Of a DNA stretch of 64,000 nucleotides, positions 38,501 through 44,500 are shown piece after piece. Below the pieces are notes generated by a model. That model searched no databases. It was not told the origin of the DNA and was given only the letters and a program-made list of their open reading frames with translations. The first letter of the stretch is position 1, and each line of letters begins with the position of its first letter. The stretch is from the NCBI GenBank assembly GCA_036023115.1, contig JAYKKT010000049.1, forward strand, positions 1,612,001-1,676,000. Direction: 5' to 3'. The DNA comes from Brasenia schreberi. Taxonomy: Eukaryota; Streptophyta; Magnoliopsida; Nymphaeales; Cabombaceae. The position numbers and the translations under genes were made by a program.

Positions 38501-41500
38501 ATGTTGGGTGGTTAAGCTTTCTCCTGGAATTAACTTACAATCTTTACAACACGCCCTATCTTTTTTTCTACAAATAAAGTAATCAATTTGTGTATGTGAT
38601 AAGCCACTCTTATAAGTAATTAAATGTTCATCTCGTTTTTTGAAAATTGTATTAACTATAAAGAGATCAAATGCCATAGCAAAATCTAAAATCTCCCTAC
38701 CTTCCTCGTTTATATCCCCAAAACCAAAGTTTCCATGAATCCCTTGATATCCTAATGCCTCTTTACCGACATGTCCATTTAAATCTCCTCCTAAACAAAT
38801 CATCTCCCTTGGTGGAATCTTTTGAAATACCTTATCTAACTCTTCCCAAAAAACTGTCTTTATACTATCTTCTAGTCCTACTTGGGGTGCGTAAGCACAA
38901 ACTATATTCAAAACCTCTGCTCCTAACACTAATTTCAACGTCATGATTCGGTCACCATATCATTGTATGTCTACTACACTCTCCTTTAAATCTTTATTTA
39001 TGATAATACCAACTCCATTTCGAGCCTTTTCTTTACCTGAGTACCATAATTTAAAACCTGTATCCTCTATATCCTTTGCTTTTTCTCCAACCCATTTTGT
39101 CTCTTGGAAACATAGAATATGAATCTTTCTCCGAATCATAGTATCTACCACCTCCATTAGCTTACCGGATAATGTTCCGATATTCCAAGAACCAATACGA
39201 ATCTTATTATCTAAGACTAGCTTCCTTACCCCCCGCATCCGTCCATAATCAAAATGCGTAGACCTTCTCTGAAAATTTTTCGCTACATTCGGGCGGCAAT
39301 GTAGCGGGACTAACTTCTTTACCCACACCCGTCCATGATGTGGTAACCCTCTCTGCAATTGATTCACTACATTCGGGCGAAAATATAGTGGCCCTTGCTT
39401 ACTTCTTACTGCATTCGGGCTCTGCAGCACGTCGCTAGGCGGGGACGCCCCAAAGCAATGCTCATAGCAATGTTAAATTTAATTTTGTAACAATACTAAT
39501 TTTGAAAACTTCAAAATTTTTGTTTTGTAAATCACCAATTTTATTAACATTTAATTGTGTTTCATCCTAAGTTATCAATAGCGGTTAGCGGGTTGTTAGC
39601 GGTCGACCCTAATATAGCGGTAGCGGGGATATAGCGAATTTAGCGGTACACTTTTATTTATGATTAAAAATATATATATATATATATTAATATATATAAT
39701 GGGTTCTCTAATTTTTAAGAAATATCAAAAAACACAACTTCTTTCATAAATATGTAACATAAAATCTCGTGCCAAAAAATATTGTTTGCAACAAAAATAG
39801 ATAGTCTTCATCCTTTGTCAAGACGGATATAGCCTCTTCTAGGTCTAGCATGGAAGAGGATGCTAACGAAGCATTGGAGATATGACACGCAAAAGAGAAG
39901 CAGATAATGCAAAAGAGAAAACATTAACCTGGATCTTCATGGTTTCCCCTATTCAACACCCAATCTTTTCCGCAGATATCATTTATTTTAGAACCCAGAC
40001 ATGAATAACGATGAATGTTTTCTCATAATATCTCTACCTCTAACTGAATAATATCCAGGGAAGCTATATGAAATGGGCATGAAGTTATGGGAAAAACCAC
40101 AATAAGCTAGATCATTCTTTATTGTTTCTTTCCAACACTTTGGTCGTCCTCTACCTCTTTTAATACAACAACAACAACAACAACTAAGCCTTTTCCCATA
40201 CTAGACGGGGTCGGCTACATGGATTCTTTGTTTCCACATATCTCTATCGTGTGCCATGTTAGCAGTTAACTCCCAATAAGCTAGATCATTCTTTATTGTT
40301 TCTTTCCAACACTTTTGTGGTCATCCTCTACCTCTTTTAATACTTTCCAAATTTAGTTTTTCATACCTTCTTACAGGTTCTTCTTTTGATCTTCTTTCTA
40401 TATGTCCAAACCATCTTAAACGATGTTCTCTCATTTTATCCTCTATTGGTGCCACTCCTAATTTGTTTCTAATAACCTCATTATGTATACGGTCTTTTCT
40501 TGTATGACCACTCATCCATCTCAACATCTTCATTTCTGTCACAGACATCTTTTGTACATGTTGATGATTAACTGCCCAACACTCAGAACCATAAAACATG
40601 GCAGGCCTAACTGCTGCTCTATAATATTTACCTTTTAATTTCTAATAACCTCTACCTCTTTTAATACTTTCCAAATTTAGTTTTTCATACCTTCTTATAG
40701 GTTCTTCTTCTTATCTTCTTTTTATATGTCCAAACCATCTTCAGCGATATTCTCTCATTTTATCCTCTATTGGTGTCACTCCTAATTTGTTTCTAATAAC
40801 CTAATATTATATCCGATCTTTTCTTGTATAACCACTCATCCATCTCAACATCTTCATTTCTATCACAGACATCTTTTGTACATGTTGATGATTAGTTGCC
40901 CAACACTCAGAACCATAAAACATGGCAGGTCTAATTGTTGCTCTATAATATTTACCTTTTAACTTTAATGGTATCTTTTTATCACAAAGAATACATGATG
41001 CTCCTCTTTAAAAAAATTCTTTTAGGGGATGCAATGTGTGCCAATTTTAATTTCTATGTCCTCTGAAGTAACCAAATGATCAAACTTACATTTCATATAT
41101 TTTGTCTTTGTTCTATTAAGTCGGAGGCCTTTGCTTTCTAATGTTCCTCTCCATAGTTCCCATTTTCTATTAACTTTTTCCTTAGACTCCTCCGCTAACA
41201 CAATGTCATATGCAAATAACATACACCAAGGTACTTCATCTTCAATGTAGTAGCGGAAGATCGAAGAATATCACTTCAAAAAGTCAATCACAAAACCTTA
41301 GAAAAAGGATATAAAGCATATGCAACAAAGGTACAATAAAAAGAATTTTGGTATTATTTAGCCGCAAAAGACATATTTAATATGTTACACAAGTGTTGTA
41401 TTTATAGGAGAGAAAATGAGAAAGAGAGTAGAATGAGTGAGAGAGGAAGCAAAGAGGGGGCTCGTCCAGCCAGCCCCCAACGGTTAGTAACTGTTGTGGC

Positions 41501-44500
41501 TGGCCCCCTTTGGGGCTGGTCCATACATACCAGGGCTGAATCCTTGTTACATGGCCAGTGTGTCCCTGATTCATAATTACAATACAACAACAACAACTAA
41601 GCCTTTTCCCATACTTGACGGGGTCGGCTACATGGATTCTTTGTTTGATTCATAATTACAATGTATTACAATAAAATAATAAATTAAATTTACATGAGAA
41701 AAACAGAAAATACATTTATTATTTTAACAAAAGCTTCTGAAACACATGCACTCCATGGGTTTATCTAAGAGAGCCACAAATAGGTTCCCAGCACAGGAAA
41801 TATCTTTATACTTTAGGCCACAATTTAATAAGTCAATGACTACATACATATAGAAACATACGTGTCAGTAGATATTTATATATACACATACATATACATA
41901 AAATTGAATATCTGAATATATGATGTGAAAATGATCTTGAAAGGTACCGCAAGTAACTTGTGCAATATTGATTCTACATCCTCCCCAACATAACCTGCCT
42001 GCAAGTAATAATACTTGTATGTTATAAAAGTTTCAGCGGATGCATTGCACAGAAATAATTGATTAACTAAAGGGTGCAAATTAGCTTTTGTTGAATATCA
42101 AAAGATACAGGTCTTTCCTAAGACTCAACAGTTCTCGTTGCATAAGCTTCTTGATTGTCAAAATCAAGTTCAAAACAAAGAAAAGTTCCAGGGCTCCAGT
42201 AAAGCCAAATGATCCCTCACCCAGGGCTTACATTTGATGAAAATATCAGGATAATGTTATCAACAAGCAAAAAACACATGATCACCATTATCCAAAAGAA
42301 CTAGAATGCAAACATATTGACTGTTTAATCGCACAATACTAGAAACAGAAAGTCAAGAACTCAAAAGGATAATCCCTGCTGAAAAATAAGGTTGTGTTTC
42401 AGCGTCTTATTTGAGGGAAACTAATGCATCAGATATCATCGTAGTTGTTGATAGCGTTTCAAAAATGAGCCGTAGCTGTTTTCTTGGTATGGTAAGCTTT
42501 TAGACAGGTAGTGCAACCCAAACATATAATGGATGACACCTCTCCCTCCCACTGTTTAATGTTAGAGATAATAAAGAAAAGCTTAATGAATATGCGAATA
42601 TGAAATTCAAGGAATAACTAAAAACAATCTGAAAAGTGTAAATGGTTCATTTATTTGTTACTTTCCCTTTCTAGTTTATTGAACTTCATCCCTATATTAC
42701 ATGGGCCCAATATATATTGCATGAGAAATCAAAGTCAACATTTTTGGTGCAATTGCCACAATTTTAAACTTGGGTATACGTTAAATGATCTAGACATTTG
42801 ATGCAATCAAACCCCATGCATGAAATTGGTTCCATTCAAAAGAATGGAGTCCAAGGCCAGATCCACTTTTCAGTTACATGTAGTTCCAAAGAAGAAATGG
42901 ATTCCTTGGTTCCTTCTAGTCCCATTGCCTTCTAAGTCTTGTACAACTCCAATGGATCCATCAAAATCCTTCTTGCTTGAGCTCCCAAACAAGCCCAACG
43001 AAATGAAGTATGACTTAATGATCTGGAAATGAAGCCACGCCACTTGGATACTAAAATGGATGGCACAGTCAGAGACAACAAGCCCTAAGAGGTGAGACCG
43101 CAGGACATGGCTCTGTATACCCAAACCTTCTCCCACACTAAGTGGAGTATGCTACATGGGTTCTCAGGTCGTGTTATGCTTTATCTTGTCTCATATTCGT
43201 AATGTTCACAAATTATTCTATCACACTTACTGACAGCAGCTTCATTTGGCTACCTTCCATAAGCCAACTTAAGCAAGTCTCTCATTTTATTTTTTGTGAG
43301 TATCCCAGTGAACGTTTTCCTCTAATAGCATCATTTTGGATTCATTGTTCCTCTGTATGGCAACACATCCAACTAACATCTTCATTTTGTCATGAATATC
43401 TTCTACTGTTCTACACGTATCAATGATTTGACTGACAATACCCACTAACATCATTTTTACCACTGCAATGTAATAGTTACCTTTTCTTGGCACCAGATAA
43501 GTTTCAGTGTAAGTGAATGTTGTCACAAAGAATTCATGATACGCCTCTACATTTCAGCAAACCTGCATGGATGTCTCCACCAACTAAGCCAACCTATTGG
43601 ATACTTACCTATGTAAAACTATCTTTCCTGGGGATGTAATGTATACCAATTTAGGCCAACACCTTTTATTTCAATCGACCTGCACTAGTTATGTGTAACA
43701 TCTCAACTCATACGCTCTCCTCTCTCTTGCCCTCTCGTCACACTGATATACATAAATTCTTATATACCTACAAGCATACATATATCTATAGACACAGACA
43801 CACACATAAAGAGAGAAGCTCCCATTGACTTTTGATTCAACGTAGAGTATATGATTTGCACGTACTATTGATACACAATTATAAAATGAAATCCTAAAAA
43901 AATTATGATGAAGAACAGTATTGATTCAAAATCTATACCGAAACTTTTACTTCATTCTTTAGCAAACCAGTGACAAAACTTGACACCATAACTGGGGCAC
44001 AAATATCTAGAATATAGACATGTATCAATAAGCTGAAGCATCCGTGTGACTAATAAATATGTTGCATCTCCAAATTGGACACCTGTGTCACCTGTGACCA
44101 AAAGTTCAGCACCGCATGTCCCTAAGATGTGAAATTTGTGTCCCTGTGTTGTGGCATCGTAGTTTAAAGTAGAGCACGCATGTTTATTTTTTGAAACACT
44201 TCTTTTTCACAAGTTGTAAAAGTCAGATGCCACATGTGACTGTCAGTGTCAGGAGTGTCTAAGACTGACACTTCAAATTTGTAGAAATGCCTAGGTGACA
44301 TAGTCATCAAGTCAGGTAGCATGTAAACTAAGAAGGGCAGATAAACGGACATTTGCAAACTGCCAGCATCGTGTGAATCATGATAGACTTAAGTCACTGC
44401 TTCACATTTAGTAAAAAGCCTCATAGTTAAAATTATTGAGTCTAAGTCACAAACTGCCAGGAAAAAAGGCATACCAATCTCAACAGGAATGATCAGGAAG

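Larger units (their letters stand above)
36311..39465 (-). mobile_element. Nearly full-length RTE LINE, inserted in copia-C
   Basis: Tail aacaacaacaacaac at 36311. C-terminal region 36342-36863, RT 37025-37684, linker 37946-38488, EN 38498-39430. The 5' end is truncated inside gagcattgc at 39465. A 30-bp local repeat near 36830-36870 and scattered frameshifts disrupt the ORFs. A long target duplication was not found; only about 4 bp (cata) is shared. Confidence 0.92.
19341..41729 (-). mobile_element. Ty1/copia retrotransposon copia-C (antisense), outermost layer of the nest in CLPX intron 5
   Basis: Left LTR 19341-19679 (3' LTR), then purine tract and RNase H end 19682-20474. RT resumes at 34352-34530, integrase follows to about 36060, and the pre-integrase region is at 36047-36310 and 39466-39560. 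Right LTR 41246-41729 (5' LTR). Copia-B splits its RT/RNase H at a 5-bp target duplication, and the protein reads straight across: TYFLGIEV then [14 protein letters not shown]. An RTE splits it again at 36311-39465. The outer flanks (ttcaa, aaagc) do not form a clean duplication, so the outer edges are less certain. Confidence 0.85.
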
